From Methanococcoides alaskense (lineage in GTDB: Archaea > Halobacteriota > Methanosarcinia > Methanosarcinales > Methanosarcinaceae): a stretch of DNA of 64,000 bases. The stretch spans positions 124,001-188,000 of the forward strand of contig NZ_JAQFFK010000001.1 in assembly GCF_027594145.1 (NCBI RefSeq), read 5' to 3'. Each line of letters starts with the position of its first letter. Within the stretch, counting starts at the first letter, position 1. A program made the position numbers and the translations under genes. This document shows, piece after piece, positions 27,638-36,384 of the stretch. The notes beneath the pieces were generated by a model. It was not told where the DNA came from, made no database searches, and saw nothing but the letters and a program-made list of their open reading frames with translations.

Positions 27638-28495
27638 GTGGCTCGGCAAAGCAGCACAGAAGGTCTTATGGATGTTGTCAGGAGAAGGGCTATTTCAAAT
27701 GTGGCAAAGGTTGCCATAGGAGTTCGGAACCCTTCTGCAAAGATGATCTCCAGTATCGAGAATGCTCAAAATTCAGGTTATGCTCAAGTTATTCTTGTAG
27801 GGGATAAAAAAGAGATAGATTCTGTGGGAACTTCTCTTGAGATCATCAATACCCATGAACCCGAGTTAGTGCTTGGAGATCTGCTTGCTTCCGGTTCAGT
27901 GGATGCTGCGGTAAGAGGCACTGCTAATGCTTCCGGCACTCTTTCCCATCTTAAGGATGTCCTTGGTATCGATAAGTTGTATCGCATGGCCTTTCTGATA
28001 AGTGCGGACGGTGTCCCGTTCTTCCTTGCTCCTGTCGGTATTGATGAGGGAAATGACCTTTCGGACAAGATAACCCTTGTGCGTCTTGGTGTCGAACATA
28101 TACGCAGGTTCGATATCGAGCCGGTGGTGGGTATACTTTCAGGGGGCAGAATGGGAGATCTTGGCAGACACGAGAAGATCGACCGTACCCTTGCAGATGG
28201 AGATTTCCTTGCATCCCGGCTTCTGGAAAACGGTATATGTGCAAAGCATTATACAATACTCATCGAAGATGCTATCAAGGAAGCGAACTTTATCTTTGCT
28301 CCAGATGGTATAACCGGCAACCTGATATTCAGGACACTTGTTTTCCTCGGCGGAGGGGACGGTATTGGTGCGCCGGTATTGATGGATGATCATGTCTTCG
28401 TGGATACTTCACGAGTGGGCGGCCACTATACGAAAGCCATAATGCTTGCCAGTGCTCTTGTGGACATGAAGAATGAAAGGAATGTATCGAATTAA
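27638..28495 (+). CDS. mtxX: MtxX, methanogenesis marker protein 4
   Basis: A 285-residue protein of the MtxX family, related in fold to phosphotransacetylase-type acyltransferases and found across methanogens. Seen: [20 protein letters not shown] at about 25-45, [17 protein letters not shown], and [18 protein letters not shown]. The start is taken at the GTG at 27638 after CAGGTG; a TTG at 27590 would add an unlikely hydrophobic leader. It is followed directly by the fused mtxA-mtxH, as in the Methanosarcina mtx region, implying a role in a methyltransferase reaction. The biochemical role is unknown. Confidence 0.87.
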   Translation: MARQSSTEGLMDVVRRRAISNVAKVAIGVRNPSAKMISSIENAQNSGYAQVILVGDKKEIDSVGTSLEIINTHEPELVLGDLLASGSVDAAVRGTANASGTLSHLKDVLGIDKLYRMAFLISADGVPFFLAPVGIDEGNDLSDKITLVRLGVEHIRRFDIEPVVGILSGGRMGDLGRHEKIDRTLADGDFLASRLLENGICAKHYTILIEDAIKEANFIFAPDGITGNLIFRTLVFLGGGDGIGAPVLMDDHVFVDTSRVGGHYTKAIMLASALVDMKNERNVSN

Positions 28496-28506
28496 GGGGT
28501 GTTTAC

Positions 28507-29964
28507 ATAGAAACTGTTGCCTTTGACTGGCCTGTTGTAAAAGGGGATTGTGTATCCGGTAAAGAGGATTCCTGTATTGCTGTTATCACGCTTGCGAGTT
28601 CATTGGAACCGTATGATAAAGCTGCTATGTGGGGTAGTTGCAAGACCGAGAACCTTGGTGCGGAAAAGATCATCATAAATACTATCTCGAATTCCAATAT
28701 AAGATATGTGCTGCTATGTGGCAATGAATCAAAAGGTCACCTTGCCGGACAGACGCTTATTTCACTTCATAAGAACGGCATTGATGATGATGGTCGAATT
28801 ATTGGTTCGGATGGTGCTATTCCTTTTGTGGAGAACATCGGAAAGGATGCCATCGAACGTTTCCATAAACAGGTTACGATAATTGACCGCATAGGTCTTA
28901 CTGATACTGATGAAATATACAATATCGTTGACGAATACTGCTCAAAGGACGGTCCATATTGCGAAGATCCTTTTGTTGTGGAAGTTGTGACGAAGAGGAA
29001 AACAGTTCCAACGGATATGGTGGGTGGCAGCATGTTCTGTTTCCAGAAGGAACAGAATATAGTGAATATTGCCGGCGTGAAAATGGGTGGGCAACCCGGT
29101 GAGCTACCGACAGTTCTTGCAGGTACTATCTTCTACGAAGGGCATAAAATTGTAGAGGATGCGGATGTTGGGATATTTGACCGGTTCGCTGCTGAGGACC
29201 TTGTGAATGTGCAGGACCTGATGTCGGATGAGACTGGTAATCCTTCGATAGTGCATATCTTTGCCAACACTGTCGGAAGTATGCAGAAATATATTGACTT
29301 TGTTTCATCTGTGAGTGATTCTCCATTCATCATCGATTCTCCGCAACCGGAGGTCAGAATGGCTTCTGCTGAGTATGTTACTGATATCGGTCTTGCTGAC
29401 AAGACCATCTACAATTCAATCAATATGAGCATCACAGAAACCGAATGTGAAGCACTCCGATTTTCTGACATTGACAGTTCCATTGTTCTTGGGTTCAATG
29501 CAATGGATTCTTCCCTTGAGGGAAGGATGTCCCTTCTTGAGGATGGCGGCAAACTGCTTGACAAGGGATTGATCGAAGTGGCAGAGGACTGTGGTATCAG
29601 TAATATCCTTATTGATCCGAGCATTACCCCCATGGGCAATGGTGCAGGCATTGCACTTCGTATGACAATGGCAGCCAAGGAGAAATGGGGATTCCCGGTA
29701 GGTTCAGGTATTCATAATGCTCCTTCCTCATGGAGATGGCTCAAGGAAAAGAAGAAGCTCGATCCTCTTGTATATCGCATGTGTGATATCGGAACGGTAA
29801 CGATGCAGCAATTGGTAGGTGGCGATTTTGTACTTTATGGTCCTATCGAGAATGCCACATACACCTTCCCAATGGCTGCAATGGCTGATATTATGATAGC
29901 TGAAGCTTCATCTGATATGGTCTTCCAGACCGCTTCCAGACACCCTCTTAACAGGCTGGTCTGA
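28507..29964 (+). CDS. Fused MtxA-MtxH: corrinoid protein plus methyl-H4MPT methyltransferase
   Basis: Residues 1 to about 165 resemble MtrA, the corrinoid subunit of methyl-H4MPT:coenzyme M methyltransferase. VVKGDCVSGKEDSCIAVITL, GSCKTENLGAEKII and the cobalt-ligating histidine H78 in NESKGHLAGQ are seen, but there is no C-terminal membrane anchor. Residues about 170-485 resemble MtrH (GGSMFCFQKEQNIVNIAGVK, DNPQPEV-like SPQPEVRMASAEY, SGIHNAPSSWRW). It should move methyl groups between methyl-H4MPT and a corrinoid in the cytoplasm. Oddly, no ATG, GTG or TTG precedes the conserved N-terminus: AAGGGG (28494-28499) is followed by ATA at 28507. The first standard codon, TTG 28603, would remove conserved MtrA sequence. 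Confidence 0.8.
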   Translation: METVAFDWPVVKGDCVSGKEDSCIAVITLASSLEPYDKAAMWGSCKTENLGAEKIIINTISNSNIRYVLLCGNESKGHLAGQTLISLHKNGIDDDGRIIGSDGAIPFVENIGKDAIERFHKQVTIIDRIGLTDTDEIYNIVDEYCSKDGPYCEDPFVVEVVTKRKTVPTDMVGGSMFCFQKEQNIVNIAGVKMGGQPGELPTVLAGTIFYEGHKIVEDADVGIFDRFAAEDLVNVQDLMSDETGNPSIVHIFANTVGSMQKYIDFVSSVSDSPFIIDSPQPEVRMASAEYVTDIGLADKTIYNSINMSITETECEALRFSDIDSSIVLGFNAMDSSLEGRMSLLEDGGKLLDKGLIEVAEDCGISNILIDPSITPMGNGAGIALRMTMAAKEKWGFPVGSGIHNAPSSWRWLKEKKKLDPLVYRMCDIGTVTMQQLVGGDFVLYGPIENATYTFPMAAMADIMIAEASSDMVFQTASRHPLNRLV

Positions 29965-30035
29965 TATATTCGGTCTTGGAAATGCTTATGTATTGCTTCT
30001 ATACATATTCCTCTTAACTTCCAGGTTGGTCATGC

Positions 30036-31307
30036 ATGAAAGAACTTAAGGTTAGTATATCTGATGAGTTATTTAAGGGATTGTCCGATGTTAAGGATAG
30101 GGATTCCTTTGTAGCAGCACTTCTTAAGAAAGAGCTGGAAAGGGCAGAATGCAAACCTCAGGTGTCTAACAGCAGCTCAAATGATGCGGATGTTGAAGTT
30201 GTAATGGTTGGGGATGGTTTGGACATCATGCCGGTCCTGGATGATGTGGGTGAACCGGCAATATCGTCTCCTGATGTTCTGAATGAACCTGGTGACAATG
30301 GAAAGTATGTGTCTATTGAAAAAATGGCATGTTTTCAGCAGTCTATTGCAGATATGGCAAACCGCATAGATGAACTTGAAGATAAGATCAGTGATATGAA
30401 CATTGTCATTTTTAATCTTATGAAAAGATCAAGTGTTAATGACGATGCTTCTGTTGACGGTGTTTCTGCTGACGATGTTTCTGTTGACTGTGTTTCTGCT
30501 GACGATGTTTCTGTTGACGATGTTTCTGCTGAAGCTGTGTCCGTTGAGGCTGGTGGCTATGTCAATCCTGTATCTGATCAAATAGTGGCAACTTCCGGGT
30601 CAAATTCAACAGTTCCAAATGATCTCGTAATAAAACTTCCTTATGCAACCCTATCATTTCCGGAGTTGAAAATACCGCCGGAATTACTTCCTGATGAAGA
30701 CGGTCTTTCTATGAAAGAAGGAACGTTCGTACAGGGCATCTTGTCTTCTGTTCCCCTCACAGGTGAATCTATTTCTTCTGGTTCTCCGGATCCCACTCCT
30801 TTTGAGACCCTGGTTTCTCTCAGGCAGGATCCATTTACTAATGAGGTTCGTGAAACAGAAAGCTCATCAAATGATCTGGAGCCACCATTGGAAAACTTGC
30901 TGGGAAGATCTGTCCCATCAACGGATAATTTTGCATATTTGGTCGAACAAAGTGTGATCTCTTCAAAAACACTGCCATCTTCAACACCAAATGTTCCTGT
31001 AACATCAATGTTCGCACCTTCCGGGGCTCAGGTAAACAACAATTTAGGTGTATCTTCTGTAGAAGTGGTATCTAAGGCTCCCTCTGCTTCTGAGGGTCCG
31101 CTTCCTGTGCCCGACAGGTTGGAAAGTTCTATTCTTGCATACCTGCCATTCGGTTCTGAAGTAAAGAAGGATGTCATCAAGAACCTTCTTCCAAAAAGAT
31201 ATACGAATGATGATCTTGAAACCAAGATAAACCAGCTTCTGGCTTCAGGAAAGGTGTCTAATATTGTGAAAGATGGGATCGTGCATCTCACAAGGACATC
31301 TAGGTAA
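30036..31307 (+). CDS. Unrecognised protein with coiled coil, pentad repeats and winged-helix-like C-terminus
   Basis: A 423-residue protein of unknown function. The N-terminus (MKELKVSISDELFKGLSDVK) looks like a ribbon-helix-helix-type dimer. Residues about 88-130 form a short coiled coil (SIADMANRIDELEDKISDMN). Residues 136-170 are seven DxVSV/DxVSA pentads, followed by a long low-complexity Ser/Pro-rich linker. The last 65 residues (ESSILAYLPFGSEVKKDVIK, NDDLETKINQLLASGKV, DGIVHLTRTSR) have a winged-helix pattern. DNA or chromatin binding is plausible but inferred. It stands alone and is convergent with ilvD. Confidence 0.7.
   Translation: MKELKVSISDELFKGLSDVKDRDSFVAALLKKELERAECKPQVSNSSSNDADVEVVMVGDGLDIMPVLDDVGEPAISSPDVLNEPGDNGKYVSIEKMACFQQSIADMANRIDELEDKISDMNIVIFNLMKRSSVNDDASVDGVSADDVSVDCVSADDVSVDDVSAEAVSVEAGGYVNPVSDQIVATSGSNSTVPNDLVIKLPYATLSFPELKIPPELLPDEDGLSMKEGTFVQGILSSVPLTGESISSGSPDPTPFETLVSLRQDPFTNEVRETESSSNDLEPPLENLLGRSVPSTDNFAYLVEQSVISSKTLPSSTPNVPVTSMFAPSGAQVNNNLGVSSVEVVSKAPSASEGPLPVPDRLESSILAYLPFGSEVKKDVIKNLLPKRYTNDDLETKINQLLASGKVSNIVKDGIVHLTRTSR
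30441..30545 (+). repeat. Seven 15-bp tandem repeats within a coding region
   Basis: The consensus is GACGATGTTTCTGYT, encoding DDVSV/A. The middle units are almost identical, and the first and last are more diverged. Length is a multiple of three, so copy changes keep the frame. Expansion by slippage is likely. Confidence 0.85.
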
Positions 31308-31343
31308 GAGGGGAAATAATACTGAATTTTAAAAAAGAAAGTT

Positions 31344-31362
31344 AAGCTGCATATTGCAGCTT
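31344..31362 (-). terminator. Hairpin terminator of ilvD
   Basis: Perfect arms AAGCTGCA (31344-31351) and TGCAGCTT (31355-31362) with a 3-nt loop. On the minus strand they are followed by a T-run (CTTTCTTTTTTAAAATT), as expected for termination after the ilvD stop. On the plus strand they may also stop the convergent gene. Confidence 0.6.
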
Positions 31363-33023
31363 TATTCTCTGATAGCACCTTTGCTTGCTGAAGATACCAT
31401 CTTTCGATAGCGTGCAAGGTATCCAGTAGCTTCCTTCTCTACCGGTTTGAACAAGGCCCTTCTCTTTTCAAGTTCCTCTTCCGAAACTTTGAGCTCAATT
31501 CTTCTTTCAGGCATATCTATCTCAATGATATCACCTTCCTGTATCAATCCAATAGGACCGCCCTCATAAGCTTCAGGGGATATATGTCCTATGCATGGAC
31601 CTCTTGTACCGCCTGAGAACCTTCCGTCCGTAATGAGTGCAACGGAATCGATAAGTCCCATTCCCGCTATGGCGGATGTCGGGGAGAGCATCTCTCGCAT
31701 TCCTGGTCCTCCTTTTGGTCCTTCATACCTGATGACCACAACGTCACCTGGTGTGATATCTCCTTTAAGGATGGTTTCCATTGCTTCTTCTTCACTGTCG
31801 AAGACCCTTGCAGGTCCGGTATGCCTGAGCATCTTTTCATCAACGGCAGACTGTTTGACCACAGCTCCATCAGGGGCAAGGTTTCCTTTCAGTACCGCAA
31901 TACCGCCTTCCTCGTGGAGGGGTTCTTCGATCGTCGTGATGACACGTGCGTTAGTCTTTGGATTGACAATTACGAATTCTTCCATGTTCTCGCCAACGGT
32001 CTTCCCTGTGACCGTCATCTCATCAAGGTTGAGCTTTGATGCGAGTCTCTTAAGGATTGCATGAACACCGCCGGCTCTCTCAAAGTCGATCATGAAGTTC
32101 TCTCCACCAGGTCTAAGTCCTATCAGGTGAGGAGTTGTCTTGCTCAGTTCATTGAACTTCTCAAGAGGAAGCTCAAGCCCGAATTCGTGTGCTATGGCAG
32201 GCAGGTGAAGTGTCGTGTTGGTACTTCCTCCGACCGCAAGGTCCACTCTTATCGCATTCTCGAATGACCTATCAGTGACTATCTGACGTGCGGTAAGTCC
32301 CTCGTTTATCATTGCAACGATCCTTTCTCCTGACTCCTTTGCAATGCGCATCTTTTTCGCATCGATCGCGTGTGCGGTCGCACAGCCTGGAAGACTGAGT
32401 CCGAGAGCTTCTGTCATGCATGCCATTGTGTTTGCAGTGAACATTCCTGCACAGGAGCCTGCACCACAGCAACAGAGATCTTCAAGCTGTTTAAGTTTTT
32501 CAGATGAGACCGCACCGCTCCGGCAAGCGCCAACTCCTTCGAAAACGGAAACAAGATCTGTGTATTTATCATCAACAAATCCGGGAAGCATTGGCCCCCC
32601 TGTCACAACAATTGCCGGGATGTCAACTCTTCCGGCAGCCATTAGGTGTCCCGGGGTGATCTTGTCACATGAAGTGACCATGACCATGCCGTCCATCTGC
32701 TGTCCCTGCAACATGATCTCAATAGTATCTTCTATTGCTTCCCTGCTTGGAAGTGAGTATTTCATACCTTCATGTCCCATTGCGATCCCATCGCAGACAC
32801 CTATCGTATGGAACTCGAAAGGAACACCACCCGCATTGCGAATACCGGCCTTTACAGCTTCTGCTACTTTGTCAAGGTGAATATGTCCCGGAATGAACTC
32901 TGTCCAGGAATTCACAACAGCTATGAACGGTTTTTTCATCTCAGAATCCGTCACTCCCATAGCTTTCAAAAGCGATCTGTTAGGCGCTCGTGCGTCTCCT
33001 TTCTTTGTATTGTCACTTCTCAT
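31362..33023 (-). CDS. ilvD: Dihydroxy-acid dehydratase
   Basis: Iron-sulfur enzyme of valine, leucine and isoleucine synthesis that dehydrates 2,3-dihydroxy acids to 2-oxo acids. The protein is 553 residues from the ATG at 33023, which has CGAGGT upstream; an in-frame ATG at 33044 is less likely. Cluster ligands are in [11 protein letters not shown] and [20 protein letters not shown]. Further family blocks are [36 protein letters not shown] and [20 protein letters not shown]. It is divergent from the radical SAM gene. Confidence 0.96.
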   Translation of the reverse strand: MRSDNTKKGDARAPNRSLLKAMGVTDSEMKKPFIAVVNSWTEFIPGHIHLDKVAEAVKAGIRNAGGVPFEFHTIGVCDGIAMGHEGMKYSLPSREAIEDTIEIMLQGQQMDGMVMVTSCDKITPGHLMAAGRVDIPAIVVTGGPMLPGFVDDKYTDLVSVFEGVGACRSGAVSSEKLKQLEDLCCCGAGSCAGMFTANTMACMTEALGLSLPGCATAHAIDAKKMRIAKESGERIVAMINEGLTARQIVTDRSFENAIRVDLAVGGSTNTTLHLPAIAHEFGLELPLEKFNELSKTTPHLIGLRPGGENFMIDFERAGGVHAILKRLASKLNLDEMTVTGKTVGENMEEFVIVNPKTNARVITTIEEPLHEEGGIAVLKGNLAPDGAVVKQSAVDEKMLRHTGPARVFDSEEEAMETILKGDITPGDVVVIRYEGPKGGPGMREMLSPTSAIAGMGLIDSVALITDGRFSGGTRGPCIGHISPEAYEGGPIGLIQEGDIIEIDMPERRIELKVSEEELEKRRALFKPVEKEATGYLARYRKMVSSASKGAIRE

Positions 33024-33110
33024 ATGATAACCTCGTAAATGCAATGACCAACTATTCTACACGATTAAAGTATATGAATAATACTATGACATATTATATC
33101 AAAAGGTTCA

Positions 33111-33118
33111 TTTATAAA
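33111..33118 (+). promoter_or_regulatory. TATA box of the radical SAM gene, leaderless
   Basis: TTTATAAA is centred 26-27 bp upstream of the ATG at 33141, which predicts transcription starting at or next to the start codon. There is no Shine-Dalgarno sequence before that ATG, which agrees. Confidence 0.55.
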
Positions 33119-33140
33119 CCATCCTTCCTTTTACTATCCC

Positions 33141-34841
33141 ATGAGAGCTGTGATAATAGATGGTTATGTGGATGAGCCGGCATGTTTCGGAGTCCCGCCC
33201 TATATTTCTCCTTATATTCGTTACATAGCCGGAGCCCTGCGTGAAAAGGGCTTTTTAGAGCATGACATTGATTATTTTACCATCGACAGTATCAGAAAAG
33301 CAACTCCTGATGATGTCCATATCTTAAAAAATGCCGATATCGTGGTCATATTGTCCGGTATGACAGTTCCCGGCAAATACCTTCGTTCCTCACCGATAAC
33401 TCCTGGTGAGATCGAGAACCTCTGCACCCTTACTTCAGGCATCAAGGTCATAGGTGGTCCCATCCGTCTTGGTTTTAGTAAAGAAGGTGGCAAAGGTGCA
33501 AAAGAGCTTGGAATTGATGCTGAGGGTACTATTATTGCAAAAAGCGATATCGAAGCTTTTGTCTATGATCTTTTTGAAAATGGCAAACTCTGTGACCCTG
33601 AAGACGTTGTTCACAGGATGAGGACCGTGGATGAGATCGGCAGATGGGCTAAACTCGGTGCTTTTATAATAGCTCAACATCCCGATTATCCTCACGTTAT
33701 GTGTGAACTGGAGACCTATCGCGGGTGTGGTCGCAAGGTACACTGTTCCTTCTGCACTGAAAGATTCTACGGTCATTCCGATCACCGTCCTGTGGCAGAT
33801 GTAATTGCTGAGGTATCTTCACTTTATGATCTTGGTGCAAGGAACTTCCGTATTGGGAGGCAGCCGGACCTATTGAGTTATCATGCTAAGGATATCGGTG
33901 CTGATGTTCTTCAGCCCAGCCCGGACGTTCTGGAAAGCCTTTACAGTGGTATCCGAAAGGTTGCACCTGAACTGAAAGTTCTGCACATGGATAACACGAA
34001 CCCTGCAACCATGGTCGCCTACCCAGAACAGAGCCTCGAGATATTGAAGACCATCGTGAAATATCATACCTCTGGTGATATAGCAGCATTGGGCATAGAA
34101 AGTGCGGACCCTGCCGTTGTTAGTGCGAATGATCTAAAAATACATCCGGATGATGTGTTCGATGTCATTAAGATGATAAACGATGTTGGTTCGGCAAGGG
34201 GTAGCAGTGGTTTGCCGGAGCTGCTTCCGGGATTGAACTTTGTTCATGGTCTGCCTGGGGAGACTAAGAAGACATTCGAGTTGAACTATGATCTCCTTAA
34301 GGATGTACTGGATTCCGGGCTTCTTGTAAGAAGGATAAATATTAGGCAGGTAATGGCATTTCAGGGAACGAAAGTGTATGGGAACGATGACCTTGTTTAC
34401 AAGCACAAAAAACTGTTTCTCAAATACAAAGAAAAGGTCCGAAAGGGGATCGATCTGCCGATGTTAAGGAAGATCGTGCCGATTGGAACTGTGCTCAAGG
34501 ATGTAATGTGTGAGATCCATGATGAAAGGTCAAAGCATGATCTGACATTTGGCAGACAGTTCGGTTCATACCCTCTCCTTGTGGGATTCCCTCTCGATCT
34601 TCCTCTGGGTGCATTCGTCGATGCTGCCATCGTGGGACATGGGCAGCGTTCTGTAAAAGCGATACCTTATCCACTGGATGTAAATTCCACTCCTTTGAAG
34701 GTGATCAAGGAAATTCCCGGGTTAAATGCTATGGATGTATCTAAGGTCATAAGTGGTGTGCCTTATGCGAATATGGATGAACTTGTTCAAAAAGTGGCTC
34801 TTCCGGAAAATATACTTGAATACCTATCTGTGAATCCCTGA
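33141..34841 (+). CDS. Radical SAM protein with C-terminal helix-hairpin-helix (COG1031 type)
   Basis: A 566-residue archaeal radical SAM protein. The N-terminal part (1-185) is a cobalamin-binding-like alpha-beta domain (MRAVIIDGYVDEPACFGVPP, KNADIVVILSGMTVPG). The cluster motif is atypical: ETYRGCGRKVHCSFCTERFY at about residues 190-209, a C-x5-C-x2-C pattern. GLNFVHGLPGETKKTFELNY is a later core strand. The C-terminus has a DNA/RNA-binding-type helix-hairpin-helix (IKEIPGLNAMDVSKVISGVP). The substrate is unknown, but nucleic acid modification is plausible. Confidence 0.85.
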   Translation: MRAVIIDGYVDEPACFGVPPYISPYIRYIAGALREKGFLEHDIDYFTIDSIRKATPDDVHILKNADIVVILSGMTVPGKYLRSSPITPGEIENLCTLTSGIKVIGGPIRLGFSKEGGKGAKELGIDAEGTIIAKSDIEAFVYDLFENGKLCDPEDVVHRMRTVDEIGRWAKLGAFIIAQHPDYPHVMCELETYRGCGRKVHCSFCTERFYGHSDHRPVADVIAEVSSLYDLGARNFRIGRQPDLLSYHAKDIGADVLQPSPDVLESLYSGIRKVAPELKVLHMDNTNPATMVAYPEQSLEILKTIVKYHTSGDIAALGIESADPAVVSANDLKIHPDDVFDVIKMINDVGSARGSSGLPELLPGLNFVHGLPGETKKTFELNYDLLKDVLDSGLLVRRINIRQVMAFQGTKVYGNDDLVYKHKKLFLKYKEKVRKGIDLPMLRKIVPIGTVLKDVMCEIHDERSKHDLTFGRQFGSYPLLVGFPLDLPLGAFVDAAIVGHGQRSVKAIPYPLDVNSTPLKVIKEIPGLNAMDVSKVISGVPYANMDELVQKVALPENILEYLSVNP

Positions 34842-34883
34842 ATCTTCTTTCGGAGATGTCCATTTATAGTTAAATAAGAAAGA

Positions 34884-35306
34884 ATACCACCCATTTTAAT
34901 CTCGCATCAAATCGAAGATTTAATGGGAGTTTCATTTCTTCGAAAATATCCAGATCAATCTGGATGTCTTGCAGTGTAACTGTAAGATGAAACAGGTGGA
35001 TGAATTGCTGTTATTTTGTTTAAATAACTTTCTGAATATTGTCTAGAAGTATTCGTATATAGTACGTAGTTGTATCTCACATTAGTCACTGGTTGTGAGA
35101 ACCAAGCAACCTCTGTATGATATGTCCACCTACAAGGCGAATAAGGTCGTGGATAAAGTGTCGTTCTTGCTCGAAACACGTAAAGCCGAATCGAGATAGG
35201 AACGAAGACATAGTAGGGCAGGGACTTCTCCATTTCAAGCTCGTGGAGATTCCGGTAGGTAATCAATGAAACAAGAAGCCACCCATTTTAATGGGTGGTA
35301 GTTCAC
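34884..35306 (+). mobile_element. Decayed TnpB element (relic 3)
   Basis: The 490-bp gap between the radical SAM and flippase genes holds a left hairpin (CCCATTTTAATCT...AGATTTAATGGG, about 34889-34926) and a right end with the standard plan: GAAGCCACCC (35275-35284), GGGTGG, and terminal GTAGTTCAC (35298-35306). Between them only the C-terminal end of a tnpB can be read. Most of the gene has been deleted. Confidence 0.6.
35099..35269 (+). pseudogene. tnpB C-terminal relic (zinc ribbon and RuvC-III)
   Basis: The frame from 35099 reads EPSNLCMICPPTR, then WIKCRSCSKHVKPNRDRNED, to a TGA at 35267. This aligns with the EPSTKICNVCG...WECPEC...DRDIN block of the TnpB in element 1: two CxxC pairs and the DRxN motif. 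An in-frame TGA at 35096 and lack of upstream TnpB sequence show it is dead. The right end 6-37 bp further on is still well preserved. Confidence 0.6.
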
Positions 35307-35328
35307 CAGTGTTCATTTCCGTATATGT

Positions 35329-36363
35329 TCATTTCTTGATGGATTCGTTGATGATATCTGCATCTTTGAGTACCTTAATGCTGATAAACCCTCCAATAAT
35401 GATATTCATATAATATGTGAGGGCTCTCCATGTGAGCACTGTTATCCCTATCAGTGAAGGGGTCGCGATAACAACGGAAAAGAGCGAGCTGGCACCAAAT
35501 TCCGCAACACCGCTTGCTCCGGGGGTTGCAGGTATTATCATAAGGCATGTAAGAAGTATCTGTACCATGAACGACAGTAAGATCTCCGGGGGCTGTCCGA
35601 GTCCTGCAAGTATCACCGGTAGTATGGAGTAAAGTGTTCCTCTGTAAACGATGGTACATATAGTTCCATAATAGAGTCCTTTCCTTCCCTCTTTGGTGAA
35701 ATACCTTATACTATATTGGAAATGGTCCATCTCTATGTCGATCTTTCTCAGAACATTTGCAAGGGCTTCATCTGTCTTCCTGCCATGGAAGCGTTTTGTC
35801 CTGTTTACAAAAAAGTGAATTGTGGACCTTGTCTTGTTCGGTTTCCATATTGCATAGATTAGCATTCCCAGTACTATGAAAATGAACAGTTCACCTGCTA
35901 TCAATAGCATATCTAAGTTATCTTCGGGGAAAAACCCTCTTAAAGTGTAAAGGGCAAATGGTGCGATAAGAAGGATAAGAAATGCATCCGTCAGCCTTTC
36001 CCCCACTACGACAGCCGTGGCCTTTCCTATGGGGATCGCATTTTTGGAAAGCAGGTGTATCCTCAATGCTTCTCCACCGGCAGAAGAGGGTGTAACAGCT
36101 GCGACAAGAAGGCTGGATATTGCTATCTCGATCGTTTTCAAGGTCTTTATGTCATGTCCCAGCGACTGGCACATGAATTTCGTTCGTAATCCCCATACCA
36201 CGTATGAGAACAACTGAAGGGCTATTGCAGCAACAATAGCCTCTTTCTTAATGTTCAGGATCGCATCAATGGTCGTGGTATCTACTGTGAATACCAGCAG
36301 AAGTACTATCGATATAAAGCTGATAACAAGCGAAACAGATAGCCACTTGAAGATCCGATTCAT
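35329..36363 (-). CDS. Flippase-like integral membrane protein (LPG synthase TM/UPF0104 family)
   Basis: A 344-residue protein with about eight transmembrane helices, of the family that includes the membrane part of lysylphosphatidylglycerol synthase and haloarchaeal AglD-associated proteins. Seen: FSYVVWGLRTKFMCQSLG near 50, VAAVTPSSAGGEALRIHLLS near 95, and PATPGASGVAEFGASSLF near 280; the Pro/Gly/Glu motifs are typical. It lies 21 bp downstream of the nucleotide-sugar synthase gene on the same strand, so a role in lipid-linked sugar metabolism or transport is likely. Confidence 0.82.
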   Translation of the reverse strand: MNRIFKWLSVSLVISFISIVLLLVFTVDTTTIDAILNIKKEAIVAAIALQLFSYVVWGLRTKFMCQSLGHDIKTLKTIEIAISSLLVAAVTPSSAGGEALRIHLLSKNAIPIGKATAVVVGERLTDAFLILLIAPFALYTLRGFFPEDNLDMLLIAGELFIFIVLGMLIYAIWKPNKTRSTIHFFVNRTKRFHGRKTDEALANVLRKIDIEMDHFQYSIRYFTKEGRKGLYYGTICTIVYRGTLYSILPVILAGLGQPPEILLSFMVQILLTCLMIIPATPGASGVAEFGASSLFSVVIATPSLIGITVLTWRALTYYMNIIIGGFISIKVLKDADIINESIKK

Positions 36364-36384
36364 GGTTTTGGTAACTTCGAAGTT

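Noticed and set aside
34955-35266. 103-codon minus-strand frame in the TnpB relic
   Set aside because: The plus strand reads the zinc ribbon and DRN motif of TnpB; the minus frame has no recognisable features.
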